Shown one piece after another: positions 8,939 through 18,268 of a DNA stretch of 64,000 nucleotides (its first letter is position 1; the number at the start of each line of letters is the position of its first letter). Both the position numbers and the translations under genes were made by a program. This DNA comes from Lunatibacter salilacus (GTDB taxonomy: Bacteria > Bacteroidota > Bacteroidia > Cytophagales > Cyclobacteriaceae): NCBI RefSeq assembly GCF_009797935.1, contig NZ_VOLC01000016.1, forward strand, positions 62,001 to 126,000, read 5' to 3'. Below the pieces are notes generated by a model. That model ran no database searches. It worked only from the letters and a program-made list of their open reading frames with translations, and was not told where the DNA came from.

Positions 8939-10366
8939 CTATCGATTATTTTCAGTTTTTTGTAATCCACGCACTTTTGCCAATTGAAACAATAACTCCA
9001 AAGCCTCAATTTTATTGTTTTGTATTTTGCCGTCTAAGATAGCTTCTTTTATTTCTTCTTTTAGTTCTCCCACTACTTTCGATGGCTTTAGGCCAAAAAT
9101 AGTCATTATTTCATCTCCTGAAACAGGAGGCTGGAAATTTCTCAGTTGATCTTTTTCTTCCACTTCCAGCAACTTGGCTTCTACCCTATCAAAATTGGCT
9201 AAAAACCGCTTCACTTTCGTGTTGTTTTTCGAAGTAATATCTGCCCGACAAAGCTTCATTAGATCATCAATGTCATTTCCGGCCTCAAACAAGACCCTTC
9301 GCAAGGCTGAATCGGTAACCTCATCCTTGACCAAGGCGATTGGCCTTAGATGCAGTTTGACTAGGTTCTGAACATATTTCATCCGCTCATCCATCGGTAG
9401 CTTCAGACGCCTGAAAATAGTCGGTGTCATTTTTGCGCCTTTGTCCTCATGCCCGTGAAACGTCCATCCACTCTTTTTGTTGAACCGCTTAGTGGCTGGT
9501 TTGGCAATGTCGTGCATGATTGCCGCCCAGCGTAGCCAAAGATTGTCCGAAACCGTAGCTACATTATCCAATACCTGTAGTGTGTGGTAGAAGTTGTCTT
9601 TGTGCGTCTTATCCCCTACGGAATCTACACCCTGCAAGTCCACCATCTCCGGGAAAAACTCCTGAAGAAGCCCGCTGATAAATAACAGCTTAAACCCATA
9701 AGAAGGCTTATCTGTTTGGATAATTTTATTCAGTTCATCAATAATCCGCTCTCCGGATATAATCGACAACCGATGGACATTGGATGTAATTCCGTCAAAG
9801 GTATCCGGCTCGATATCGTAATTAAGCTGCGCCGCAAAACGTACTGCCCGCATCATCCTAAGTGGATCGTCTGAAAACGTAATGTTGGGATCAGTGGGGG
9901 TACGGATAATTTTCCGCTTCATATCCCTCATCCCGTCAAAAGGGTCTATAAGCTCGCCGAAATTCTCTGGATTGACCGCTATAGCCAACGCATTAATAGT
10001 TAAATCCCTCCGCTCCTGATCTTCCTGTAGTGTGCCAGCTTCCACGTAGGGTTTACGGGAGTCAGTTCTATATGATTCCTTTCTTGCCCCGACAAACTCC
10101 ACCTCCCAATCGTCCAACTTGATCATGGCCGTACCAAAATTTTTGAAGACTGAAACGGGAACATGAGCACCATAGGTAGCCGCCACTCTTCTGGCTAAAT
10201 CAATACCGCTCCCCAAACACACAAAGTCTATATCCTTGCTGGGACGTTTTAAAATAAGATCCCGTACATATCCACCTACCACGTAGGTTTCCAAGCCCAA
10301 TTCTTCAGCACACTCACTAACCCGCTGAAAAACCTCTACTTCTCGCAGTGCTTCTTTAAAATTCAT
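8939..10366 (-). CDS. cca: CCA-adding tRNA nucleotidyltransferase with HD domain
   Basis: The nucleotidyltransferase core starts at GGYVRDLILKRPSKDIDFV (GxxR...DxD metal site), followed by RRDLTINALA and DDPLRMMRAVRFAAQ, then an HD phosphohydrolase domain (WAAIMHDIAKP, FHGHEDKGA). It adds or repairs the 3' CCA end of tRNAs. The chosen start is ATG 10364-10366, giving 475 residues. A longer frame exists to 10486, but its first 40 residues are basic, lack family features and overlap the upstream gene. With this start the genes overlap as ATGA, indicating translational coupling. Confidence 0.9.
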   Translation of the reverse strand: MNFKEALREVEVFQRVSECAEELGLETYVVGGYVRDLILKRPSKDIDFVCLGSGIDLARRVAATYGAHVPVSVFKNFGTAMIKLDDWEVEFVGARKESYRTDSRKPYVEAGTLQEDQERRDLTINALAIAVNPENFGELIDPFDGMRDMKRKIIRTPTDPNITFSDDPLRMMRAVRFAAQLNYDIEPDTFDGITSNVHRLSIISGERIIDELNKIIQTDKPSYGFKLLFISGLLQEFFPEMVDLQGVDSVGDKTHKDNFYHTLQVLDNVATVSDNLWLRWAAIMHDIAKPATKRFNKKSGWTFHGHEDKGAKMTPTIFRRLKLPMDERMKYVQNLVKLHLRPIALVKDEVTDSALRRVLFEAGNDIDDLMKLCRADITSKNNTKVKRFLANFDRVEAKLLEVEEKDQLRNFQPPVSGDEIMTIFGLKPSKVVGELKEEIKEAILDGKIQNNKIEALELLFQLAKVRGLQKTENNR

Positions 10367-10848
10367 GGCTTGATTATTTTCACCTGCCCATCTGCCGAAA
10401 GATACATCTCCTTTACATTTTTTTGCTGTAACGGAAATGGTTCTTCCAAAATTAAAGTTTCGATCCCTTCGTTTACCTCTTGGCAAACTAGAATTTGACC
10501 ACTTGCAAACAGCATTTTATTCCAAAATGGTTCTTTAATAAGTGCAAATTTAATGATTCCTTTTGAAATAGGGCCACTTTTAAGCATTGGTGAAACTGGG
10601 GTATGAAATATGATGGGTTCTTCTGCCCAATCTATGATATCCAATGAAATATCAGAAAAGGCCGGGGCGATCGAACGAAGCTGATACAGATCAAAAAGGA
10701 GGCAAACACCCTCCTTTGCTTCCCTGTCGGTGAAGGAAGAAAGCTTAGTCCACTTCATGGGAAGGCCCCTACCCGCCTGTAAAAAAACACTCCCGTTTTC
10801 TTTTACTTTTTTGATCAAGGTTTTTATTTCCAAGAGTTTTTTTTGCAA
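10363..10848 (-). CDS. Small protein coupled to cca, possibly a divergent YrdC/Sua5-like protein
   Basis: A 161-residue soluble protein whose TGA overlaps the cca ATG, so the two are co-translated. I do not recognise it firmly. The order LFDLYQLRSIAP, SLDIIDWAEEPIIFHTP and KGIIKFALIKEPFWNKML parallels the C-terminal half of YrdC/Sua5 threonylcarbamoyl-AMP synthases (LFxLKxRP, AExP, GxIxxRxxxxxF). The N-terminal KxR/TDT substrate signature is not obvious. If related, it may be a degenerate or repurposed tRNA-modification protein, which would fit the tRNA-maturation neighbour. The fold assignment is weak; the gene itself is well supported by its coupling. Confidence 0.7.
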   Translation of the reverse strand: MQKKLLEIKTLIKKVKENGSVFLQAGRGLPMKWTKLSSFTDREAKEGVCLLFDLYQLRSIAPAFSDISLDIIDWAEEPIIFHTPVSPMLKSGPISKGIIKFALIKEPFWNKMLFASGQILVCQEVNEGIETLILEEPFPLQQKNVKEMYLSADGQVKIIKP

Positions 10849-10966
10849 AGAAAGCGGAATTTAGGGTTTTTTGAAATAAATTATGCGGTATATCCAGTTG
10901 GGACGTGCAAGAAAAAATTTCATGACCAGTTTAAAATCGACATTTATACTCCACAATCAACCACTC

Positions 10967-13375
10967 ATGACAATCCGCTATATCAAAAAAATTTCACTGG
11001 CTGTCTTTTTATTACCTATCATGTTGCTTTTTTCCTGCCCTCAGGAATCTAAATATCCACAACTTCTTGACCAAGTCGAAGTTATTCGGGATGAAAACGG
11101 GGTAAACCATATCTACGCGGAAAACGAGCAGGATCTATTTTTTACGCAGGGATATCTGGCAGCGAAGGATCGGCTTTTTCAATTTGAACTTTGGAGGAGA
11201 CAAGCCACGGGAACTTTGGCGGAAATACTTGGGGAAAAAGAACTGGAAAGGGACAAAGGAGTGCGTCTTTTTCAGTTCAGAGGTGACAAAAAAACTGAAT
11301 TAAACCATTATCATCCCCGCGGGGAGCTTATCGTAGATGCCTTTGTGGACGGTATCAATACCTACATCAAAGAGGTTATTGACTCACCGGAACTGCTACC
11401 CGTAGAGTTTAAGATGTTGGATATTTTGCCCGGTTATTGGAGCTGGGAGATCGTGGTGTCGAGGCATCAGGGATTGCTACAAAATGTAAAACAGGAGTTG
11501 AATTACTCTAGAATTGTTTCCCTAATCGGGGCGGAAAAGACAAAAGAACTCCATCATTTCCACCCCTTTGAGCCCTCTTTGGAAATTCATCCGTCCATAC
11601 CGAAAGACCTGCTCTTCAAAGACATCATCGCTCCCTATGATGCATTTAGATCTGCCCTCACTTTCAGCCCAGAAGATATCAAGGAAGCCTATAGAAATAG
11701 AAAAGAAGCTTTTGACAAGGAAATAAAAAAGATTGCGGAAGAACGGACAATTATGGAAACCATCGACGCATCTTCGATCGGAAGCAACAACTGGGTAATC
11801 AGCGGGGATCTATCTGAAAGTGGATTCCCCATAATGGCCAACGACCCCCATCGGTTACAGGCAGTTCCTTCGCTCAGGTATTGGGTCCATTTGCATGCAC
11901 CAGGCTGGAATGTTGTGGGAGGTGGAGAACCTGCTATTCCGGGAATCTCCATCGGCCATAACGAAATAGGTGCCTGGGGATTAACAATTTTTCAAACAGA
12001 TAACGAGGATATGCGGATCTATGACCTGCACCCGGATGACCCCCTACAATATAAGTACAAAGGAGAATGGGTTAAAATGAAAGCAATTTCAGATACGATT
12101 TTAGTCAAAAACCGGGAACCTGAAATTGTAACCCATTACTATTCCGTGCATGGCCCCATTACTTTTATAGATGAAGAACTTGAAAAAGCGGTAGCCATCG
12201 AATGCGCCTGGCTAGAACCGGGGGGCGCTCCCTACCTCGCCAGTCTTCGGATGGGGCAAGCCACCACATGGGAAGAGTTTAGGGAGGCCTGCCGCTACAA
12301 TCATATCCCCGCCGAAAATATGGTGTGGGCGGATAAAAATGGAAATATTGGCTGGCAGGCAACTGGTATTGCCCCCATTAGAAAGGGGTATTCCGGTTTG
12401 GTGGCTACTCTGGGGGACGGTAGCCAGGATTGGGAGGGATATCAGCCTATGCTGGAACGCCCCCATGGTTTCAACCCTCCGAATGGCTTTTTCGCCACCG
12501 CTAACGAAAACCAGGTAGACAACACTTATCCGTTTCCCGAAGCCCTTGGCTATACCTGGGCGGACGCTTTCCGGGGAGACCGCATCAAGGAAGTCCTGAG
12601 TTCAGGTAGAAAACTCAATTTAGCCGACATGGGAAACCTCCAAAATGATTACCTTTCCTTGCCTGCAAGGCAGTTGATAGCCGAATTAAGTTCCATTTCT
12701 ATCCAAAATGGGAAAGGTAAAAAGGCTCAATCCATGCTCTTGACCTGGGACTTCATCTTGGATAAAAACTCGATTGAGGCTGGTATCTATGTGATGTGGG
12801 AGCGCACGTTGCGGAAAAACCTTGGCAAAATTGTCATACCGAAGGAAGTAGCTCCTTACCTGACCGAACTCAATATGACCAAGACCATTGAATGGATCAA
12901 GAAGGGCGACCCTGCCATTTTTGGTGAAGGAGGTAAAGATGGATTTCTAGCAAAAAGTCTGGAAGAGGCCATTCTGGAGCTGGAGAAAAAATTGGGCACA
13001 GATTGGAACAACTGGCAGTATGGACAACCCGACTACAAACATGCCCTTATCCGACACCCACTTAGTGCCGCAATATCCGAAGAATGGCGGGAGAAAACCG
13101 ACCTGGGCCCAATTCCCCGCGGAGGATACAGCTTCACTCCCGGTGCAAACGCTTACGGGGATAACAATACCACTGGAGCCTCACTGAGAATAATAGTGGA
13201 TACCGGCGACTGGGAAAAAACGTTGGGGATCAATAATCCCGGTCAGTCAGGGGATATAGAAAGTCCGTTCTATGGCAATCTCTTTCCGATTTGGGCTGAG
13301 GATGCTTACTTTCTGGTGCCCTATTCAAAGGAAGCGGTAAAGAACAAGCAAGTTTCGTCTTTTACAATGAAATAA
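10967..13375 (+). CDS. Penicillin acylase family protein (N-terminal nucleophile hydrolase)
   Basis: With the start at ATG 10967 the protein is 802 residues and opens with a lipoprotein signal (MLLFSC lipobox). Longer in-frame ATGs at 10883 and 10922 lack signal features and were not used. The precursor has the alpha-chain (VIRDENGVNHIYAENEQDLF, FTQGYLAAKDRLFQFEL), then the self-cleavage site IGSNNWVISG, where Ser becomes the N-terminal nucleophile of the beta-chain, followed by MANDPHR and the oxyanion residues of the family. It probably cleaves an amide such as an acyl-homoserine lactone or other N-acyl compound in the periplasm. It converges with the feo operon. Confidence 0.9.
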   Translation: MTIRYIKKISLAVFLLPIMLLFSCPQESKYPQLLDQVEVIRDENGVNHIYAENEQDLFFTQGYLAAKDRLFQFELWRRQATGTLAEILGEKELERDKGVRLFQFRGDKKTELNHYHPRGELIVDAFVDGINTYIKEVIDSPELLPVEFKMLDILPGYWSWEIVVSRHQGLLQNVKQELNYSRIVSLIGAEKTKELHHFHPFEPSLEIHPSIPKDLLFKDIIAPYDAFRSALTFSPEDIKEAYRNRKEAFDKEIKKIAEERTIMETIDASSIGSNNWVISGDLSESGFPIMANDPHRLQAVPSLRYWVHLHAPGWNVVGGGEPAIPGISIGHNEIGAWGLTIFQTDNEDMRIYDLHPDDPLQYKYKGEWVKMKAISDTILVKNREPEIVTHYYSVHGPITFIDEELEKAVAIECAWLEPGGAPYLASLRMGQATTWEEFREACRYNHIPAENMVWADKNGNIGWQATGIAPIRKGYSGLVATLGDGSQDWEGYQPMLERPHGFNPPNGFFATANENQVDNTYPFPEALGYTWADAFRGDRIKEVLSSGRKLNLADMGNLQNDYLSLPARQLIAELSSISIQNGKGKKAQSMLLTWDFILDKNSIEAGIYVMWERTLRKNLGKIVIPKEVAPYLTELNMTKTIEWIKKGDPAIFGEGGKDGFLAKSLEEAILELEKKLGTDWNNWQYGQPDYKHALIRHPLSAAISEEWREKTDLGPIPRGGYSFTPGANAYGDNNTTGASLRIIVDTGDWEKTLGINNPGQSGDIESPFYGNLFPIWAEDAYFLVPYSKEAVKNKQVSSFTMK

Positions 13376-13383
13376 AAGGGTTT

Positions 13384-13506
13384 TTACCCACATTTGTCAC
13401 AGCCGCAGGAGCCGGATTTCTGCGGCTTTTTTCGAAGAAAGCTATTGTAGATCCAATAGGCCAACACGCCGAAAAATAAGGTGAAAACAACGATTTCTTG
13501 CCACAT
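13384..13506 (-). CDS. FeoB-associated Cys-rich membrane protein (40 residues)
   Basis: This 40-codon gene begins at ATG 13504-13506, one base after the feoB stop (TGATATG). The product starts MWQEIVVFTLFFG, has one membrane helix through about residue 21, a basic stretch FLRKKPQK, and the tail SGSCGCDKCG with three cysteines. This matches the short Cys-rich proteins found next to FeoB in many Bacteroidota; they are thought to assist ferrous-iron uptake, perhaps in place of FeoC. The end lies 8 nt from the converging acylase gene. Confidence 0.88.
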   Translation of the reverse strand: MWQEIVVFTLFFGVLAYWIYNSFLRKKPQKSGSCGCDKCG

Positions 13507-13507
13507 A

Positions 13508-15628
13508 TCAGGAGAAAATTTGATAAGTGAAAAAGGCAGCCAAATAGGCAATTACAGTCATGGCCACGGTTTGAATGATGGGCCATTTCCAGGTTTTTGT
13601 TTCCCGATACACAACTGCCAGCGTACTCATGCACTGCATAGCAAAGGCATAAAATACCATAAGGGAAAACCCGGTAGCCTGGTTAAACACCTTTTCGCCG
13701 GTTTCTGGATCTACTTCTTGATCGAGCTTTTCCCGAATTGTCAGTTCATTTTCCACATCGCCACCGATACTGTAAATGGTGGCAATCGTTCCTACAAACA
13801 CCTCCCGGGCAGCAAAAGAAGTGATCAGGGCAATCCCGATTTTCCAGTCGTAACCTAATGGCCTGATAGCCGGTTCTATGGCTTTCCCAAGGATACCGAT
13901 ATAGGAATTTTCCAGTTTTTGGGAGGCGTAGCGTTCTTCTATTTCAGTCTGCTGGTATTCCGGGGCAGCGGCCATTTCCAATTCCATTTGTTCTTCCAAG
14001 GCATCCATCCTATTTGAGGGTCCATAGCTTGCCAACACCCATAAGACAATAGATATAGCCAAAATCACCTTTCCTGCTTCCAACACAAATATCTTTGATT
14101 TGGAATACATGGTTAAAGCCACTGCCTTCCAACGAGGCAGTCTATAAATGGGTAAGTCAGTAAGCAGGAAACTTTTCTCTTTTGTTTTTAGGATAAATCT
14201 TAAGAGTAATGCTCCCATCAGGGTAGCTATTGTACCCAACAAATACATACTGAGTAAAGCTATTGCTTGTAGGTTTATCCCAAAATACAATTCATCCGGT
14301 ACGGTGAGGCCTATAAGGATAATATAGACGGGAAGTCGGGCGGAGCAACTCATCCATGGTGTAACTAAAATAGTGATTAGCCGCTCTTTGGAATTCCGAA
14401 TTGTCCTTGCCGCCATCACTCCAGGGATTGCACAGGCCAGTCCTGAGATAAGGGGTACAACACTCTTGCCGTGAAGTCCAAATGGGCGCATCAGCCTATC
14501 CATCAAAAACACAACCCGAGACAGGTACCCGGTATCTTCCAAAAAAGCTAGGAAACCGAAAAGTAAGGCAATTTGTGGTATAAAGATAACAACCCCACCA
14601 ATTCCGGGAATAATCCCCTCCGCAAGCAAATCCGTGAGAACCCCCGATGGAAAAGTCTCATACACCCATGAGCCCATTCCAGCAAACAAGACATCTATCA
14701 AATCCATGGGTACACTTGCCCAGGCGAAGATAGCTTGAAAGATCAAAAGCATCACCGCGAAAAAAAGTGTGTAACCCAAGACGGGATGAAGGAGGATCTT
14801 GTCTAACCTGCGGGTTAGCTTATTATCTAAAGGTTTGTCTTTTTTTAATCCCTTCTGTAATAGCTGGTTGATTTTCGCATATCGGCCGTTCGTCTCTTTC
14901 AGTTGCTGACGTTGCGTATCGAAGCCACTCTCTTTCGCCAATTCCAAAAGCCAAGCTTTATCCCCTTTGTTTGAAGGATCGTTATAGGTAGAAAAAACCA
15001 TCCGTTGAAAAGCCTCATAATCCGTTTCGAAGCCGTACTTCCCCCGAATCGCCGTAATCATTGGTTCCGGCATATAATCGCTTACAGCTATAAATGGCTT
15101 GGCAATTTCGAATTTTTCCTGAAAAATAAGCTCCCGGATCGCTTCTATTCCTTCACTTTTTCTACCATCTGTTAGGATTAAAGGTACTCCAAGTGCCTTA
15201 TAGAATTCCACCACTTTGATATGAATCCCATTTTCTTCAGCCAAGTCCTTCATATTGACCAAAAAGGCCATGGGAATTCCCAGATCCATAACCTGGGTAC
15301 CCAACAAAAGACTCCGTTCCAGATTGCAGGCGTCGAGAATTACCAGCACAAAATCCGGTTTTGGCGTATCTAATCCCGTAAGGACACGATAGGCAATGAT
15401 TTCATCTTCGGAATTGGGATATAGACTGTAGGTCCCAGGTAGGTCAACTAGCTCATATACGGCTGATCCCTTCTTGATTACACCGGAACTTTTGTCAACA
15501 GTAACACCGGGATAATTGCCGATCTTTTGGTTTAATCCGGTCAGCTTGTTAAAAATACTGGATTTACCAACATTCGGGTTGCCAATTAACGCAATGGATT
15601 TGGTCCGTTTTGCGGAAATAATTTCCAT
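13508..15628 (-). CDS. feoB: Ferrous iron transport protein B
   Basis: A 706-residue inner-membrane iron transporter. The N-terminal G domain shows G1 GNPNVGKSS (residues about 16-24), G3 DLPGTYSL and the G4-like NMKD motif. The cytosolic part is followed by two Gate/Nucleoside-recognition membrane modules (GILVTPWMSCSARLPVY-type segment in the middle, with VTPWMSCSARLPVY visible) and a final GREVFVGTIATIY-like helix (AAREVFVGTIATIYS). It imports Fe2+ driven by GTP. It follows feoA by 3 nt and is followed by the Cys-rich partner by 1 nt, making a three-gene feo operon. Confidence 0.97.
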   Translation of the reverse strand: MEIISAKRTKSIALIGNPNVGKSSIFNKLTGLNQKIGNYPGVTVDKSSGVIKKGSAVYELVDLPGTYSLYPNSEDEIIAYRVLTGLDTPKPDFVLVILDACNLERSLLLGTQVMDLGIPMAFLVNMKDLAEENGIHIKVVEFYKALGVPLILTDGRKSEGIEAIRELIFQEKFEIAKPFIAVSDYMPEPMITAIRGKYGFETDYEAFQRMVFSTYNDPSNKGDKAWLLELAKESGFDTQRQQLKETNGRYAKINQLLQKGLKKDKPLDNKLTRRLDKILLHPVLGYTLFFAVMLLIFQAIFAWASVPMDLIDVLFAGMGSWVYETFPSGVLTDLLAEGIIPGIGGVVIFIPQIALLFGFLAFLEDTGYLSRVVFLMDRLMRPFGLHGKSVVPLISGLACAIPGVMAARTIRNSKERLITILVTPWMSCSARLPVYIILIGLTVPDELYFGINLQAIALLSMYLLGTIATLMGALLLRFILKTKEKSFLLTDLPIYRLPRWKAVALTMYSKSKIFVLEAGKVILAISIVLWVLASYGPSNRMDALEEQMELEMAAAPEYQQTEIEERYASQKLENSYIGILGKAIEPAIRPLGYDWKIGIALITSFAAREVFVGTIATIYSIGGDVENELTIREKLDQEVDPETGEKVFNQATGFSLMVFYAFAMQCMSTLAVVYRETKTWKWPIIQTVAMTVIAYLAAFFTYQIFS

Positions 15629-15631
15629 TCC

Positions 15632-15865
15632 TTAGGGGTTCATAGGTTGTACTTTAATCAACTCCGCCTCCGTCCGCCTGAGTGCAATCATATGACCGTC
15701 AACCAGAAATGCAATAGGTCCCCCAAATGGTGCTTTTTGAACAACGCTGATGTGCTTTCCGGGAAGTAGTCCGATTTCCAGAAAATTTATGGCGTACGGT
15801 GAATCCTCAATTCGGTCAATTATGGATTGTTCTCCGTGTTGAAGTAATGCTGCTGAACGTATCAA
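15632..15865 (-). CDS. feoA: FeoA domain protein
   Basis: A 77-residue SH3-like protein: INFLEIGLLPGKHISVVQ, PFGGPIAFLVDGHMIALRRTEAELI is the standard FeoA pattern (split here). It interacts with FeoB and is needed for ferrous iron uptake. First gene of the feo operon. The 170-bp spacer upstream presumably carries the operon promoter; I could not confirm a Fur box. Confidence 0.92.
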   Translation of the reverse strand: MIRSAALLQHGEQSIIDRIEDSPYAINFLEIGLLPGKHISVVQKAPFGGPIAFLVDGHMIALRRTEAELIKVQPMNP

Positions 15866-16035
15866 TGGGTGCGGGTTTTATCTTTATCAAGACTAAGTCA
15901 AAATTAGAACTTATCTTTATCTTAACCCAACAATGTGCGGAAAAATTCAATTTAAATTGATTAAAGAACAACTTCCTATAGCTGCTTATTTACGGGTCGA
16001 AAGTTGCTTTTTTGAATCTCAAAAAATTATTGTTT

Positions 16036-17034
16036 TTAATTTTTGAGATTTTCGTACTCTTTGATTTTAGCTATGATTTTTTCAGTCAGATTTTTAAAAT
16101 CACTATAGGCATTTTTGACGGCACTCAAATGGGCCCCTATTGCACCATCAGCTGGCTTTAAAAAAAATATTGGCTTTTTCGATTCCATCGCCATGGGTAT
16201 AAGACTATGGTAATGTTTCAAAAGTGATAGACAGTTTTCATCCACTTCAACAGTCAAATCCTTATCTAAATGGCCTTTTAAAACCATTTCAACAAATACA
16301 CGTGGAATTCTATTCGCCCACTTCAAATAGGATTTTACAGGTCGACTTTCTTTTATTCCATGCTGCATTATAACATACCCCAAAGGGGTGATTGATGAAC
16401 TAGGCAATTTTAAATCAGAGGCTGGATTTTCAGTTTTTCTTTTATTCCATTCCTTTCGCCATTTATCCAATCTAGTTCCTATATTCTTAAGTCCTTGTAA
16501 GGAAAATAGATCAGCAGCCATTGGAACCACCACAAAATCAGCAGCTATTAAAGTCGCTCTGTTAATTGCGCTGAAGTTGGGACCGATATCAATGACACAA
16601 AAATCTGCATCCATTTTTCTTCCTGCTTCGTCAATTATTCGGTAAAAAGAGGAAATAATCCGGAAAGCAGCTTCGTCACCATCGTTACACTTACCCCAAT
16701 TTTCGCTGAGTTTATCCTCGAACATAGATAATTCTAGGTCACCTGCCAATAATCCTATATTATCGGTTATGGGGTGTATCATGGCTTGCTTTATATCCCC
16801 AATACCACTATCCAAAGGTTTTATAGCTTCCAAAATAGTTGGACGCTCCTTTTCATTTTCATATATGCCGGAGAGTTGATCGTCACTCAAAAACATTGAA
16901 GTTAGGTTCGTTTGTGGGTCCAAGTCTACAGCCAGGCATCTATAACCCAATTCTGCAAGCATAAATGAGAAATGATAAACCAATGTTGTTTTGCCTACAC
17001 CTCCTTTATTGTTAAAGAATGCTATCGTCTTCAT
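16036..17034 (-). CDS. ParA/MinD-like ATPase
   Basis: A 332-residue deviant Walker ATPase: MKTIAFFNNKGGVGKTTLVYHF contains the KGGxGKTT P-loop (residues about 9-17), AVDLDPQTNLTSMFL is the A' motif, and FCVIDIGPNFSAINRATLIAAD is Walker B. AADFVVVPMAADLFSLQGL is the following conserved block. Such ATPases position DNA or complexes by dimerising on ATP. There is no ParB or origin nearby. Instead its ATG overlaps the stop of an AlbA_2/Schlafen-type gene (ATGA), so the two are probably co-translated and form a functional pair. No plasmid genes surround them, so a partition role is doubtful. Confidence 0.85.
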   Translation of the reverse strand: MKTIAFFNNKGGVGKTTLVYHFSFMLAELGYRCLAVDLDPQTNLTSMFLSDDQLSGIYENEKERPTILEAIKPLDSGIGDIKQAMIHPITDNIGLLAGDLELSMFEDKLSENWGKCNDGDEAAFRIISSFYRIIDEAGRKMDADFCVIDIGPNFSAINRATLIAADFVVVPMAADLFSLQGLKNIGTRLDKWRKEWNKRKTENPASDLKLPSSSITPLGYVIMQHGIKESRPVKSYLKWANRIPRVFVEMVLKGHLDKDLTVEVDENCLSLLKHYHSLIPMAMESKKPIFFLKPADGAIGAHLSAVKNAYSDFKNLTEKIIAKIKEYENLKN

Positions 17035-18215
17035 GGTTTCTTCTTAAAAATGATTACTGAAAAACTTGTAGGCTGGTCAAAAATGAATTTTGGTTCAGGG
17101 TTACCGTTTTTTATCAACGCCGCACTTGCCCGCTGTACTCCTAAGTTAAACCGATTAACATATCCTAAATTATAAGCGGCTTCTGCTATTGTTGGGTTTC
17201 TGTAATCATTCTCTCTTGGAAAGTTTTCCGGCCGTGCCTTGCCAAAGAGACCTCCGGCATTGGATATTTCAATTCTATCATCGAACTCATAAAACTTTAT
17301 GGGTGCATTTGATTGATAATCACGGTGGATAACTGAATAAAATAGCAATTCCTTGATTGCAGATGCGGGAAAATTATACTGATGTTCTTCTCCAAGGTTA
17401 TGTAGCACCTTGGTAACGATTTGAGATTTTATAAACTCATCCATTACTCTTAACTGAGTAGTTAAATCTCCGTCGAATTTTCTCTCATACTCGAACTCAC
17501 TGACCTCATCATTGCCAGTAAATTTTACATATTGCACATACCCTCCGGGAATAAAAAATCGGGGATTGTTCCCAAACATTAAAATCGCAGCGTTAGTCGG
17601 ACAATTAGCCTTCAAATCATAAAATTTTAGTGACGCTAATTGTTCCTTTATATCTCTACTATTTTGACTTAATGTTTCCTCGTCAATAGCCGAAGGTAAA
17701 TAAGTTATCTTGAAAATTTCAATACTTATGTCATTCAGGGAGCTTCCGTAACAAGGTAATGTATCATAGGAATGAGCAAATGAACTCCTCTTTTCGCTTA
17801 AAATCCTTTCTTCTAAATCGGTAGCTATTCCTTTCCTTGGACCAATTCTAATACAAACTTTTCCCTTGAACCGCACTGGAGGTTGAAAACTTGGCAGAAC
17901 CTCAGCTACTGCAACATACCCACCAGGATAATCAAATCCAGTTACGGTAATTATAGGTGGAGGGACAATTCTTCCATCAGTTCTAAAATCCATTAGCGTC
18001 TGAAGAATTCTCTCTTCAGACTTTAAGCCACATCTGCTTCCATCATCATCAACTCCAACAATAAGATATCCTGGTTTATTGTGGCCAGGAAAATCATTAC
18101 AGAATGAACAAATAGCCTCCCCAAATTTATTAGCATCATTTGTAGAAATTGTTTTCTCTACTCGATCCTTTTCAATTTCTATCAAAAGCTTATCTAATTC
18201 ATCTTTTGTAATCAT
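17031..18215 (-). CDS. AlbA_2 (Schlafen-type) putative ATP- and nucleic-acid-binding protein
   Basis: A 394-residue protein from ATG 18213-18215; a longer frame starts only at a TTG at 18272 and was rejected. The N-terminal AlbA_2 domain shows FGEAICSFCNDFPG, GYLIVGVDDDGSRCGL, VAVAEVLPSFQPPVRFKGKV and RIGPRKGIATDLEE. The C-terminal part (FPASAIKELLFYSVIHRDYQ, FDDRIEISNAGGL, RNPTIAEAAYNLGYVNRFNLGVQR) is the HATPase_c_4 and winged-helix arrangement typical of these proteins. Members bind nucleic acid and occur in regulators and defence genes. It is translationally coupled to a ParA-like ATPase downstream. The biochemical role is unknown. Confidence 0.8.
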   Translation of the reverse strand: MITKDELDKLLIEIEKDRVEKTISTNDANKFGEAICSFCNDFPGHNKPGYLIVGVDDDGSRCGLKSEERILQTLMDFRTDGRIVPPPIITVTGFDYPGGYVAVAEVLPSFQPPVRFKGKVCIRIGPRKGIATDLEERILSEKRSSFAHSYDTLPCYGSSLNDISIEIFKITYLPSAIDEETLSQNSRDIKEQLASLKFYDLKANCPTNAAILMFGNNPRFFIPGGYVQYVKFTGNDEVSEFEYERKFDGDLTTQLRVMDEFIKSQIVTKVLHNLGEEHQYNFPASAIKELLFYSVIHRDYQSNAPIKFYEFDDRIEISNAGGLFGKARPENFPRENDYRNPTIAEAAYNLGYVNRFNLGVQRASAALIKNGNPEPKFIFDQPTSFSVIIFKKKP

Positions 18216-18268
18216 ATTGTAAAATTTAACCCAATTCCAGTTCCTATTCTTGGGAATATTTAAAATGT

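Noticed and set aside
10367-10486. 40-residue N-terminal extension of the CCA enzyme
   Set aside because: It overlaps the upstream coupled gene in another frame, is very basic and has no family similarity; ATG 10366 gives ATGA coupling.
16036-17034. ParA gene as a chromosome or plasmid partition locus
   Set aside because: No ParB, parS-like repeats or replication genes nearby; the coupled partner is an AlbA_2 protein.
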